A DNA stretch of 45,045 nucleotides from Candidatus Bipolaricaulota bacterium (GTDB lineage: Bacteria > Bipolaricaulota > Bipolaricaulia > RBG-16-55-9 > DRXL01): positions 1 through 45,045 of the forward strand of contig CALLJK010000021.1 in assembly GCA_938091745.1 (NCBI GenBank), written 5' to 3'. Positions 1 through 7,290 of this stretch are shown piece by piece; positions within the stretch are counted from its first letter, which is position 1; every line of letters begins with the position of its first letter. Under the pieces are notes generated by a model. That model worked only from the letters and a program-made list of their open reading frames with translations, did no database searches and was not told the DNA's origin. Made by a program: the position numbers and the translations under genes.

Positions 1-583
1 AGATTGCCTTGACGTCGTCAGACATGGATTTGGCGATCTGAGGATCGCGCAGTGCCCAGAGTTCTTTCAACCCCGGCACATGGCCCTCGCCGAAGAGATC
101 CCCGCCTTCGACGATCTCTGTAATCGCCTGCTCGAACGAGATAGTAACCCATTGGTTCTCGCCGCGCTTGGTGCCGGGCTTGCGCTTTAAAACTTTACGA
201 ATTCTGTAGGGGTCATAGACTGTTTGGAGCCCGGATTGGCCCTTGGGGCAGAGCGCCCCTTCTGTATTGGCGATCTCAAACGGTGACGTCTTGTACGGCA
301 GATGCGGGTGCATCGTCCAGGGACTTAAGGGGTTGCCGTCAATCTTGACGGCGACGCCATCTAAGATTTTGACTTTGATCCCGCAGCCCGTGTTGCATTG
401 TAGACATACTGAATAGAGCTGGTTCTCCGGTTGTGCCAGAGCATATATCTCTTGCGGGGTGAGATATCCCTGCTCGGCGCGAGCGAGCGTCTCGAAGATC
501 TTAGGCATCTGCGAGGCGAGCAGGCTCGCGCCTCCCACCAGCGCCGATGTCTTCAGAAAATCGCGACGCGAGAGGGCTTTCAT
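1..583 (-). CDS. Molybdopterin oxidoreductase catalytic subunit, PsrA/TtrA-like (N-terminal part)
   Basis: This is the first 194 residues of a molybdopterin-bis(guanine dinucleotide) oxidoreductase; the rest runs off the window. The N-terminus carries a twin-arginine signal (SRRDFLK followed by a hydrophobic stretch), so the folded enzyme is expected outside the membrane. A CxxCxxxC motif (CLQCNTGC, near residue 60) plus a later CPKGQ cysteine would bind one [4Fe-4S] cluster. Its ATG overlaps the stop of the upstream NrfD gene (ATGA at 580-583), which indicates translational coupling. Together with the ferredoxin and NrfD genes it forms a PsrABC-type complex. Family knowledge suggests polysulfide, thiosulfate, tetrathionate or a similar substrate. 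The fragment is too short to choose among them. Confidence 0.85.
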   Translation of the reverse strand, partial: MKALSRRDFLKTSALVGGASLLASQMPKIFETLARAEQGYLTPQEIYALAQPENQLYSVCLQCNTGCGIKVKILDGVAVKIDGNPLSPWTMHPHLPYKTSPFEIANTEGALCPKGQSGLQTVYDPYRIRKVLKRKPGTKRGENQWVTISFEQAITEIVEGGDLFGEGHVPGLKELWALRDPQIAKSMSDDVKAI

Positions 584-1848
584 AGCATCTCCTCCTTGGC
601 TCCACTCACACTAATAACCGGCAGAAGCTTTCTTCCCAGATAGAAGAGTCCAAACCCTAACGCGCATATAAACAGCACCACCTGCCATTCAAACAGACTG
701 GGCACGTACTCAAAGACAAGCCGCTCATGACGATAGGCTTCTTCAAGCCCACGCAGTGTCGGTTCGATCAGTCCTGGCACAACGATATTGAGCCGCACAG
801 CCATGAACGTCACAGCGATCAGGCCGCCCGCGACCCCGAGCCAGAGGGGCTTGTCGCGCTGCGTAAGGAAGATCACTATGGGGATGAGCGTGCCCAGCAG
901 CACGTGCAGAATCCAGAAGACCCACCAGAATGGGCCAAAGAGGACTTTCTGTAAGAGTTCGAACTCCGGCCCAACTCCGTACCACATGGGAATAGAGAAC
1001 TCCGCCCACTCTAAGATCAGATCGAAGAGCAGAATCAAGAAGACGATCATACTCAGGCGTTGCACGATTGCGGTGTACTTGGGGTCGTTCTTGGGCCAGA
1101 AGAACGCAACAGCCGCGGTCATGAGCGCGCCGCCGGAGACGAGCGCGCCCGTCAAGAACAAGATAGGATAGAGCGGGGTATGCCAGTACGGGCGCGCTAA
1201 GACCGTCCCAAAGAGCGCGCCGACCCCGCCGTGAAACGCAATCGCCAGCGGCACCCCAAGACTCCCCAAGATGCGCAATGCGACGCGATCAAACTGCACA
1301 GCGCGCTGTGACAGCGACCGGCGCCCCAAGAGCAAGAAATTAGCAACGACGCGACGCCAGCCGTCGCTCACGCTCCAGCGGGCCAAGTCCGCTCGCAGCG
1401 CAAAGTAGAGCTCCGCAAGAAGCAACACAAAGTATGCTGTGTAGAGCCAGACCATCCAGGCCATCATCGATTTGAAGTTAGGGCGCGTGAAGACAAAATA
1501 GAACCGTTCCATGTGCCCCAGATCAAACCAGATCGACAGCAGGGCCATAATCAGTGTGACTACGGCCACAAGCAGCGCCAGCTTCCCGATCTGCTCTAGC
1601 TCTTTGGACGCGAAGACATAGATGAGCGCGGAGAGCAAGAACGCCCCGGCCGACAGCCCGATAAAATAAATATACGCTGCCACCCACAATCCCCATACGA
1701 CATAGCTCCCGTAATTGGCAAACTCGTGGCCGTGCACCAGTCTGAGCGCGACGCCCCACGCTCCTATGACGAACGCCACAAGCCAACCGATTCCCAGCAG
1801 CGTTGTTCCCATCTTAGGGAGAGAGATTCTTTGGCTTAGCGTGCTCAT
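580..1848 (-). CDS. NrfD/PsrC-family integral membrane quinone-interacting subunit
   Basis: The 422-residue protein has about nine or ten hydrophobic segments and matches the polysulfide reductase NrfD family, which anchors molybdoenzyme complexes and exchanges electrons with the quinone pool. The order ferredoxin subunit, NrfD, catalytic subunit is that of one respiratory complex. The gene starts 11 bases after the ferredoxin subunit stops and ends in an ATGA overlap with the catalytic subunit. No haem or cluster ligands are visible, as expected for this family. Whether it works with menaquinone, or whether it conserves energy, cannot be read from the sequence. Confidence 0.9.
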   Translation of the reverse strand: MSTLSQRISLPKMGTTLLGIGWLVAFVIGAWGVALRLVHGHEFANYGSYVVWGLWVAAYIYFIGLSAGAFLLSALIYVFASKELEQIGKLALLVAVVTLIMALLSIWFDLGHMERFYFVFTRPNFKSMMAWMVWLYTAYFVLLLAELYFALRADLARWSVSDGWRRVVANFLLLGRRSLSQRAVQFDRVALRILGSLGVPLAIAFHGGVGALFGTVLARPYWHTPLYPILFLTGALVSGGALMTAAVAFFWPKNDPKYTAIVQRLSMIVFLILLFDLILEWAEFSIPMWYGVGPEFELLQKVLFGPFWWVFWILHVLLGTLIPIVIFLTQRDKPLWLGVAGGLIAVTFMAVRLNIVVPGLIEPTLRGLEEAYRHERLVFEYVPSLFEWQVVLFICALGFGLFYLGRKLLPVISVSGAKEEML

Positions 1849-1859
1849 AGGCGCTCCCT

Positions 1860-2582
1860 TCAGACGAGATAGTACACTTTGGGTTTCGTGCCCAGCTCCT
1901 CTTTGAGTCGCATGACGTTGGGCTTGCTGATCAGCTCAGAAACTAAGCTTTCGGGGTCATTGGCATCGCCAAAGAACGTTGCTCGTCCCACGCAGCTTGT
2001 GGTGCACGCGGGGAGCTGGCCTGCTTCCAGGCGGTGTAAACAGAAGTGGCACTTGCGGGCGTTGCCGATGGGGGATCTTTCGCCCTCGCGCTTCCAGAGC
2101 CGCCCATACTCAAAGCTCGGGGCTTCGTCATAGGCAGCGCGTTGGGGAGTGTGATCGCTATAATAGAGTCCAAAGTCGGACGTACGAGCGTTGTACGGAC
2201 ACGCTGTAATACAATAGCGACACCCGATACAAGCGTTATAGTCGATCTCGATGACGCCGTCAGGGCGCTTGTAGGTCGCTTTGACGGGGCAGACCGGGAC
2301 GCAGGGGGGATTGTCGCACTGCATACACGGTCTGGGGATAAAACGCATGGAGACGTTGGGGTACTCCCCTAGCTCTTCCGTGATAACTGGGCGATAGACG
2401 ACTCCGGGTGGGAGTTTGTTCTCCGCAATACACGCGATCGTGCACGCATGGCAGCCGATGCACTTTCGCAGATCTATGACCATCACCCAGCGGCGCTGGT
2501 GGACAGGCTTTTTGATAGCGCGCTGGAGCTCCTCGCGCATCCGTTCTAGGACGTCGGTTTTCTCTAGAGTTGCAGTACTCAT
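1860..2582 (-). CDS. Four-cluster [4Fe-4S] ferredoxin subunit of the molybdoenzyme complex (PsrB-like)
   Basis: The 240-residue protein has four cysteine groups ([35 protein letters not shown] and CHFC...CTTSC), the pattern of PsrB/DmsB-type electron-transfer subunits that wire the catalytic subunit to the NrfD anchor. I start it at the ATG at 2580-2582, because AGGGAGA lies just upstream. A longer reading from 2612 would add ten residues that are not typical of the family. It has no signal peptide, so export together with the Tat-signal catalytic subunit is likely. It is the first gene of the operon. Confidence 0.92.
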   Translation of the reverse strand: MSTATLEKTDVLERMREELQRAIKKPVHQRRWVMVIDLRKCIGCHACTIACIAENKLPPGVVYRPVITEELGEYPNVSMRFIPRPCMQCDNPPCVPVCPVKATYKRPDGVIEIDYNACIGCRYCITACPYNARTSDFGLYYSDHTPQRAAYDEAPSFEYGRLWKREGERSPIGNARKCHFCLHRLEAGQLPACTTSCVGRATFFGDANDPESLVSELISKPNVMRLKEELGTKPKVYYLV

Positions 2583-2689
2583 AGCTGTCTCCCTTCGGGA
2601 GTTTCCCAGCACTATATCGGTATTGGTCGGGTTTTTCTATGATTTGTAGCAGCCCAAGAGATGATATTCGTCACTCTGTAGATCTTGAG

Positions 2690-2965
2690 CTAGGGCGAGT
2701 CTGATTCGTTGGGGTGTGGGGGGTTGAGTTCCTGAAGCTCGCCGATCTCTTTGAGATACTCAAAGACTTTTTGGGCTTCGGCCTCGTCGAGCGTGCTGAT
2801 GGCAAAGCCCACATGCACGATGACGTAATCCCCGACCTGGGCTTCGGGAACGTATGCTAAGTTGACTTCCTTCACAATGCCCCCAAAGCTGACCTTCCCC
2901 ATGCGGAGGATCGGGTCATCGCTCTCGGTGATACTTATGACTTTTCCTGGGACGGCAAGGCACAT
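2690..2965 (-). CDS. hypC: Hydrogenase maturation chaperone HypC
   Basis: The 91-residue protein begins MCLAVPGKV, the signature of HypC/HupF, whose N-terminal cysteine (Cys2 here) holds the Fe(CN)2CO unit while it is assembled and delivered to [NiFe] hydrogenase precursors. The start at 2963-2965 is fixed by that motif. An upstream in-frame extension runs through a repeat and is not real. The ribosome binding site (AGAGGT) is contributed by the end of that repeat. It follows the DUF559 gene, which separates it from hypF. No hydrogenase structural gene or hypABDE is in the window. Confidence 0.95.
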   Translation of the reverse strand: MCLAVPGKVISITESDDPILRMGKVSFGGIVKEVNLAYVPEAQVGDYVIVHVGFAISTLDEAEAQKVFEYLKEIGELQELNPPHPNESDSP

Positions 2966-2966
2966 A

Positions 2967-3383
2967 TTAGGACCTCTCCCCTGGCCCCTCCCCGACACGG
3001 GGAGGGGAGATAGATTTACGACAAGCATCCATAATCCTTGCTAACACTGCCGCAATATTCTCCTTGATCTCATCATTGGTAAACCGTAGAATGGAAAACC
3101 CTTTTGCTGTCAGGATCTGGTCACGTTCTCGATCGGTCTCGGCTTGGTGATCATGTACTCCGCCATCAATTTCTACTATTAAGCCAGCCGCATGGCAGTA
3201 AAAGTCCACGATAAACCCGTCAATAACCTGCTGGCGACGGAAATGCAGGCCACCTAAACGGTTAGCCCGCAATGCTTCCCAAAGAATCTGCTCGGCCTGA
3301 GTCATTCTATGGCGCAGCTCTTTTGCACGCTGTGCCTTGCTTTGCTCCACTCTCTGACCAATAACTATATTGCGGGCTTTCAT
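2967..3383 (-). CDS. DUF559 (Vsr-like, PD-(D/E)XK-type) endonuclease-domain protein nested in a repeat
   Basis: The 138-residue protein matches the DUF559 family, related to very-short-patch-repair endonucleases. Candidate catalytic residues are Glu31, Asp60 (IVDFYC) and Glu71-x-Asp73 (VEIDGG), followed by the family's ILRF strand near residue 98. The last 13 or so residues (PPRVGEGPGERS) are translated from a palindromic repeat. Its ATG overlaps the hypF stop as ATGA. On its own strand the left half of a type A repeat lies just upstream and the right half covers its end, so the gene sits inside the repeat. Cellular function of DUF559 proteins is poorly known. It may be the gene of a small mobile element rather than a hydrogenase maturation gene. 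Confidence 0.85.
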   Translation of the reverse strand: MKARNIVIGQRVEQSKAQRAKELRHRMTQAEQILWEALRANRLGGLHFRRQQVIDGFIVDFYCHAAGLIVEIDGGVHDHQAETDRERDQILTAKGFSILRFTNDEIKENIAAVLARIMDACRKSISPPRVGEGPGERS

Positions 3384-3441
3384 ATAGTTTCCTTTCCTGC
3401 CCCCCTTCCCGTTTCGGGAAGGGGGCTAAGGGGGTTAGGTC
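2971..3441 (-). mobile_element. Composite element: DUF559 gene between left and right halves of a type A repeat
   Basis: Reading the minus strand, the element begins GACCTAACCCCC with the left hairpin (CTTCCCGAAACGGGAAG), then holds the DUF559 gene, then ends with the right hairpin (CTCCCCGTGTCGGGGAG) and GGGGAGAGGTC. The full short repeat at 4848-4929 has exactly these two halves joined in the same order. The ends form an imperfect inverted repeat. The element lies at the hypF-hypC junction, replacing the last residues of HypF and giving hypC its ribosome binding site. Mobility is inferred. Confidence 0.65.
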
Positions 3442-5800
3442 CTGCCGCGACAATCTGCCCTAGCGCGATCCCCCCGTCGTTGGGCGGGATTCTTTGGTGC
3501 CAGTAGACACGAAAGCCCTCAGCGCGCAAGCGCGTGATGGCCCGCTCGGTCAGATATTTATTCTGAAAGCAACCCCCAGTCAGCACAACTCTCTCTTCTC
3601 CCACACGCCGCGCCACCGCGACGATCATCTCCGCCAACGTATTATGGAACTTCGCGGCTATCTTACCAACTGGGATGCTCTCGTGCACGTCGCTGATGAG
3701 AGCGCGAACCATTGGCTCCCAGTCGAGCGTCTCTTGTGAGAGCGCAAACTCATAATCTTCGTCTGTCTCAAAGCTGTGCACCGCGAATTCGAGTTCCATT
3801 GCGGCTTGGCCCTCAAAGCGCGTGATCTGTCTCAGCCCGACTATCGCAGCGACGGCATCGAAGAGCCGTCCCGCGCTCGACGTTATGGGGCAATTGAGAT
3901 TCTTTTGCAACATCGTGTGTAAGAGCTTCAGCTCGTGTTCCAGAAAGCTCTGCACTGGGGCGAGAGCTTTGAGCTCTTCTTGATGAAAGAGCGCATCGCC
4001 AAAAAGCTCGTAGAGCACGCCCAGAGCTGAGCGTCGTGGCTCTTTAATAGCTTGCTCGCTGCCGGGGAGACGGAACGTCCGCAGATGAGCAACTCGTGTG
4101 AACGACTCTCGCGTGGCGAGCAGAAACTCCCCGCCCCAGATCGTGCCGTCGAGTCCGTAGCCTGTGCCGTCCCACGAGACACCGAGCACTGGGCCGTCGA
4201 GTTCGTTCTCGGCCATGCACGCCAGCACATGGGCATAGTGATGCTGCACGCCAACTTTGGGAAGATCGCGCTGCTGGGCGTATCTCGTCGAGAGATAGTC
4301 CGGGTGTAAGTCATGGGCGATCACGGACGGTCGGGCGTCGTAGAGCTGCTCAAAATCCGAGATGACTCTCTCGAACGCTCGGAATGCTTCTGGGGTCTCT
4401 AAATCTCCAATATGCTGGCTGATGAAGATATTTGAGCCGACTGAGAGCGCGACGGTGTTTTTGAGATGGGCGCCGACGGCGAGCACCGTACCCCTCTCCC
4501 GTGATGACTCACGGGAGAGGGGCTGGGGGTGAGGGCCCTGTAGTGTGATGGGCAGCGGAGCAAAGCCGCGGGAGCGGCGCAGCACCAGCTCTCGCCCCCC
4601 AACGATACGCACGATCGAGTCGTCCACATGCCGCGCGATAGGGCGATTATGAACAAGAAAGAGATCGGCGATCGTATTGAGCTTTGTGAGGGCGTCGTGT
4701 TCGTCGGTGCAGATGGGCTCATCGGAGAGATTCCCACTTGTGGCGACGACGGGAAAGCCCAGCTCGGCCATCAGTAAGTGATGGAGCGGCGTGTAGGGAA
4801 GCATTATCCCAAGATAGGGGTTGTGAGGGGCGACGGAAGGGGCGATAGACCTAACCCCCCAGCCCCCTTCCCGAAACGGGAAGGGAGAGTCTCCCCTCCC
4901 CGTGTCGGGGAGGGGCCGGGGGAGAGGTCTCCGCCGCAGCAGCACAATCGGCGCCTCCGGAGAGAGAAGCACTCTCTCTTCGAGCGCTGAGACTTCACAG
5001 TGGGCTTTAATGAGTTCCAACGACGGGTACATGAGCGCAAACGGCTTCTCTTCACGGTGCTTGCGCTGTCTGAGTTCTTGCACAGCGTCGTCGTTGCGCG
5101 CGTCGCAGATCAAGTGAAATCCCCCAAGGCCCTTAACGGCGACAATCTGCCCATCCCGAATTGCTTTGGCAGCTTGAAGCAGAGCGTCGTCGTGCTGGGC
5201 GAGCACAGTGCCCCAACGATCCCATAGCTCAAGATGTGGCCCACATCTGGGGCAAGCGTTGGGCTGGGCATGGAAGCGCCGATTTGAGGGGTCTTCGTAT
5301 TCGGCTTGGCAGTCTGGGCACATTCTGAAGATCTTCATGGTCGTGTTGGGGCGGTCGTAGGGGAGAGCTTCGATAATAGAGAAGCGCGGGCCGCAGTTGG
5401 TGCAGTTGGTGAAGGGATACCGATAGCGTCGGTCGTTTGGGTCAAAGATCTCGCGCAGACAGTCGGGGCAGGTCGCAATGTCTGGTAGAATAAACGCGGT
5501 CTTCTGGCCCGACTCGTCGCTGTGGCGGATCTCAAATTCCGTGTAGCCCACGGGATCAAGCCAAGAGGACTCGAAGCTTTGGATGAACGCGCGTGGGGGC
5601 TTGTCGCGCTCCAGCCTGCGCAAGAACTCCTCAAGCTGCTTTTCTGTTCCCTCGGCTTCGATGAAGACCCCTTGGGCAGAATTGAGCACCCATCCCGTCA
5701 ATTTCAGCTCTGTCGCAAGACGATAGACAAAGGGCCGGAAGCCCACCCCCTGTACCGCGCCGTGGATTGTGACCTTGATGCGCATCGCGTGCTTGCTCAT
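3380..5800 (-). CDS. hypF: Carbamoyltransferase HypF, [NiFe]-hydrogenase maturation, with in-frame repeat insertions
   Basis: HypF makes the thiocarboxamide on HypE that becomes the cyanide ligands of [NiFe] hydrogenase. At 806 residues it shows the acylphosphatase domain (VQGVGFR, Arg22), two zinc fingers (CPDC...CTNC and CPDC...CPRC, about residues 105-190), a YrdC-like domain and a Kae1/HypF carbamoyltransferase domain with HDLHPDY and HHYAH metal-binding histidines. Two palindromic repeats are translated in frame, at about residues 290-318 inside a YrdC-domain loop and about 421-438 in the linker before the last domain. The C-terminus from about residue 787 is also repeat-derived. The ATG at 5798-5800 lies 6 bases after a good -10 box, so the message may be leaderless. 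Confidence 0.93.
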   Translation of the reverse strand: MSKHAMRIKVTIHGAVQGVGFRPFVYRLATELKLTGWVLNSAQGVFIEAEGTEKQLEEFLRRLERDKPPRAFIQSFESSWLDPVGYTEFEIRHSDESGQKTAFILPDIATCPDCLREIFDPNDRRYRYPFTNCTNCGPRFSIIEALPYDRPNTTMKIFRMCPDCQAEYEDPSNRRFHAQPNACPRCGPHLELWDRWGTVLAQHDDALLQAAKAIRDGQIVAVKGLGGFHLICDARNDDAVQELRQRKHREEKPFALMYPSLELIKAHCEVSALEERVLLSPEAPIVLLRRRPLPRPLPDTGRGDSPFPFREGGWGVRSIAPSVAPHNPYLGIMLPYTPLHHLLMAELGFPVVATSGNLSDEPICTDEHDALTKLNTIADLFLVHNRPIARHVDDSIVRIVGGRELVLRRSRGFAPLPITLQGPHPQPLSRESSRERGTVLAVGAHLKNTVALSVGSNIFISQHIGDLETPEAFRAFERVISDFEQLYDARPSVIAHDLHPDYLSTRYAQQRDLPKVGVQHHYAHVLACMAENELDGPVLGVSWDGTGYGLDGTIWGGEFLLATRESFTRVAHLRTFRLPGSEQAIKEPRRSALGVLYELFGDALFHQEELKALAPVQSFLEHELKLLHTMLQKNLNCPITSSAGRLFDAVAAIVGLRQITRFEGQAAMELEFAVHSFETDEDYEFALSQETLDWEPMVRALISDVHESIPVGKIAAKFHNTLAEMIVAVARRVGEERVVLTGGCFQNKYLTERAITRLRAEGFRVYWHQRIPPNDGGIALGQIVAAGPNPLSPLPETGRGAGKETI
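4489..4537 (-). repeat. Type B palindromic repeat, half copy, inside hypF
   Basis: On the minus strand it begins GGCCCTCACCCCC and contains the hairpin CCCCTCTCCCGTGA...TCACGGGAGAGGGG. It is translated in frame as GPHPQPLSRESSRERG within the linker before the HypF carbamoyltransferase domain. The second terminal motif is missing. Confidence 0.85.
4848..4929 (+). repeat. Type A palindromic repeat, full copy, inside hypF
   Basis: The 82-base unit has both hairpins, left (CTTCCCGAAACGGGAAG) and right (CTCCCCGTGTCGGGGAG), and both ends (GACCTAACCCCC and GGGGGAGAGGTC). It lies in antisense to hypF and adds about 29 residues to a YrdC-domain loop without breaking the frame. Confidence 0.9.
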
Positions 5801-5836
5801 AGCTCAAGTATATGCGTTGCGGTTATAGTGCAGCAA
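5801..5836 (-). promoter_or_regulatory. Predicted hypF promoter, apparently leaderless
   Basis: Reading toward hypF, TTGCTG (5831-5836), an 18-base spacer and TATACT (5807-5812) form a good sigma-70-like promoter. Only six bases (TGAGCT) separate the -10 box from the hypF ATG, so transcription would start at or within a base of the start codon. There is no Shine-Dalgarno sequence upstream of the ATG. Confidence 0.45.
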
Positions 5837-5956
5837 CCCATTGCGCTGTGCTCTTTCTATATAGCTCTCTATACGACTCGCTTCTCCATGAGCAATTTTG
5901 ATTTTCGCTAACTTTTTAGATGATCTTGATCATAGTCGAATCTGGGGAAGTTCGCC

Positions 5957-5962
5957 TACAAT
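5957..5962 (+). promoter_or_regulatory. cooC: Possible -10 box for the cooC-acs operon
   Basis: TACAAT lies nine bases before the cooC ATG, which has no recognisable Shine-Dalgarno. If used, transcription would begin two or three bases before the ATG. No convincing -35 box is placed 16-18 bases upstream, so this is weak. The 171-base region 5801-5971 between divergent hypF and cooC must hold both promoters. Confidence 0.3.
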
Positions 5963-5971
5963 GCAGTCGCT

Positions 5972-6727
5972 ATGAAGATCGCGATCTCCGGTAAGGGCGG
6001 CGTGGGCAAGACGACCCTCTGCGCTCTGCTCGCACGAGAAGCTGTTTCGCAAGGGAAGCGCGTCCTCGCCGTGGACGCCGACCCCAACCCGACATTGGCC
6101 ATGATACTGGGCTTCCCTGAAGAGATCACCCCATTAGTAGAACTCAAAGAGCTGATGGAGGAGCGCATGGGGTCGCTGGAGGGGTTTCTCCGGCTCAACC
6201 CCAAAGTCGACGACATCCCGGAGCGCTTTTCCGTCGAGCGAGACGGGATCAAGCTCTTAGTGATGGGGCCAATTCGTCAGGGTGGGGGCGGCTGCGCCTG
6301 CCCGCAGAATACGTTTCTCAAGAGTTTATTACAGTATCTTGTGCTCGAACGCGATGAGCTGATTCTCTTGGATTTTGAGGCGGGGCTGGAACCCCTGGGG
6401 CGCGCGACAGCCCAAGGGGTCGATGCCTTGCTTATCGTCGTCGAGCCTGATAGCGCAAGCGTCGTCACAGCACGGCGCATTTATACTCTCGCGCAGCAGA
6501 TTGGGGTCCGAAAGATCTTTGCTGTGGCAAATAAGATTCGTGAGCCTGGGGAGCTGCGTACTATCCAAGAGAGCTTAGAGATAGAAGTGATCGGCGCGCT
6601 GCCCTATAGCGAGCGGCTGCGCGTCGCTGGTCCTAGCTCTCTCAGTAGTGATGCTGAGTTCCGTCATCGTGCTCAGGCGATCTTAGCGAGCATCGTGCAC
6701 CCTCACCCCCAGCCCCTCTCCCCTTAG
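5972..6727 (+). CDS. cooC: CooC/AcsF-type nickel-insertion ATPase (first copy)
   Basis: This 251-residue MinD/ParA-fold ATPase has the P-loop GKGGVGKTT (residues 7-15) and a Cys-x-Cys motif (Cys108, Cys110) that in CooC sits at the dimer interface and binds metal. CooC-family proteins mature the nickel centres of CO dehydrogenase or acetyl-CoA synthase using ATP. It is the first gene of the carbonyl-branch operon. The last residues (HPHPQPLSP) and the TAG stop come from a type B repeat. A second family member lies at 14278-15117. Which one serves CooS and which AcsB cannot be decided here. Confidence 0.88.
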   Translation: MKIAISGKGGVGKTTLCALLAREAVSQGKRVLAVDADPNPTLAMILGFPEEITPLVELKELMEERMGSLEGFLRLNPKVDDIPERFSVERDGIKLLVMGPIRQGGGGCACPQNTFLKSLLQYLVLERDELILLDFEAGLEPLGRATAQGVDALLIVVEPDSASVVTARRIYTLAQQIGVRKIFAVANKIREPGELRTIQESLEIEVIGALPYSERLRVAGPSSLSSDAEFRHRAQAILASIVHPHPQPLSP

Positions 6728-6754
6728 AGGGAGAGGGGAAAGAGGGTGAGGGGC
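6698..6754. repeat. Type B palindromic repeat between cooC and the CooF-like gene
   Basis: Ends read CACCCTCACCCCC and GGGTGAGGGG, around a hairpin CCCCTCTCCC...GGGAGAGGGG. It supplies the last codons and TAG stop of cooC. Confidence 0.85.
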
Positions 6755-6768
6755 AAAAAGGAGGTACG

Positions 6769-7290
6769 ATGGAGCGGCTCTTCTGTGACCCACGCCGCTG
6801 TGTCGGCTGTCGGGCGTGCGAGATCGCATGTGCGGTCGAGCACACGCCCTCGAAAGATTTATTCGTCTCGGTGCTGAACGGGGAGCTAGGGCCTCCACGA
6901 CGGCGCGTTCAGGCGCTAGGAGCGCAGCCGTATCGCGTGGCGATCGGGGGTGTAGTGCTCTCGTTAGGTTGTCATCACTGCGATCCGGCCCCGTGTGTGG
7001 ATGCGTGTATCACCGGGGCGATGCACAAAGAAGACGGCCAAACTGTCTGTGATACAGACAAATGCGTCGGCTGCTGGATGTGCGTGATGAGCTGTCCCTA
7101 CGGGGCGATCACGCCCAAAGTCAAAGCCCTCAAGTGCGATCTCTGTCCGGATCGGAAAGATAAGGTAGGGCGCTCGCGCTATGCGTGTGTGGAAGCGTGC
7201 CCAACAGAGGCGCTCTTTGCCGGGACGTTTGAAGAGTTTCAGAGAGTCTTAGCTGAGCCGATCTCTGCTGGTTGGGAGGGAGCACGATGA
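6769..7290 (+). CDS. CooF-like polyferredoxin
   Basis: The 173-residue protein has four cysteine groups (CVGCRACEIAC, CHHCDPAPCVDAC, CVGCWMCVMSC and CDLC...CVEAC), the arrangement of CooF/HydN electron-transfer proteins with several [4Fe-4S] clusters. CooF-like proteins accept electrons from CO dehydrogenase. A strong ribosome binding site (AAGGAGG) precedes the ATG. It overlaps the FAD oxidoreductase gene by four bases (ATGA), so the pair probably passes electrons between CO dehydrogenase and a pyridine nucleotide. It has no signal peptide and is cytoplasmic. Confidence 0.88.
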   Translation: MERLFCDPRRCVGCRACEIACAVEHTPSKDLFVSVLNGELGPPRRRVQALGAQPYRVAIGGVVLSLGCHHCDPAPCVDACITGAMHKEDGQTVCDTDKCVGCWMCVMSCPYGAITPKVKALKCDLCPDRKDKVGRSRYACVEACPTEALFAGTFEEFQRVLAEPISAGWEGAR

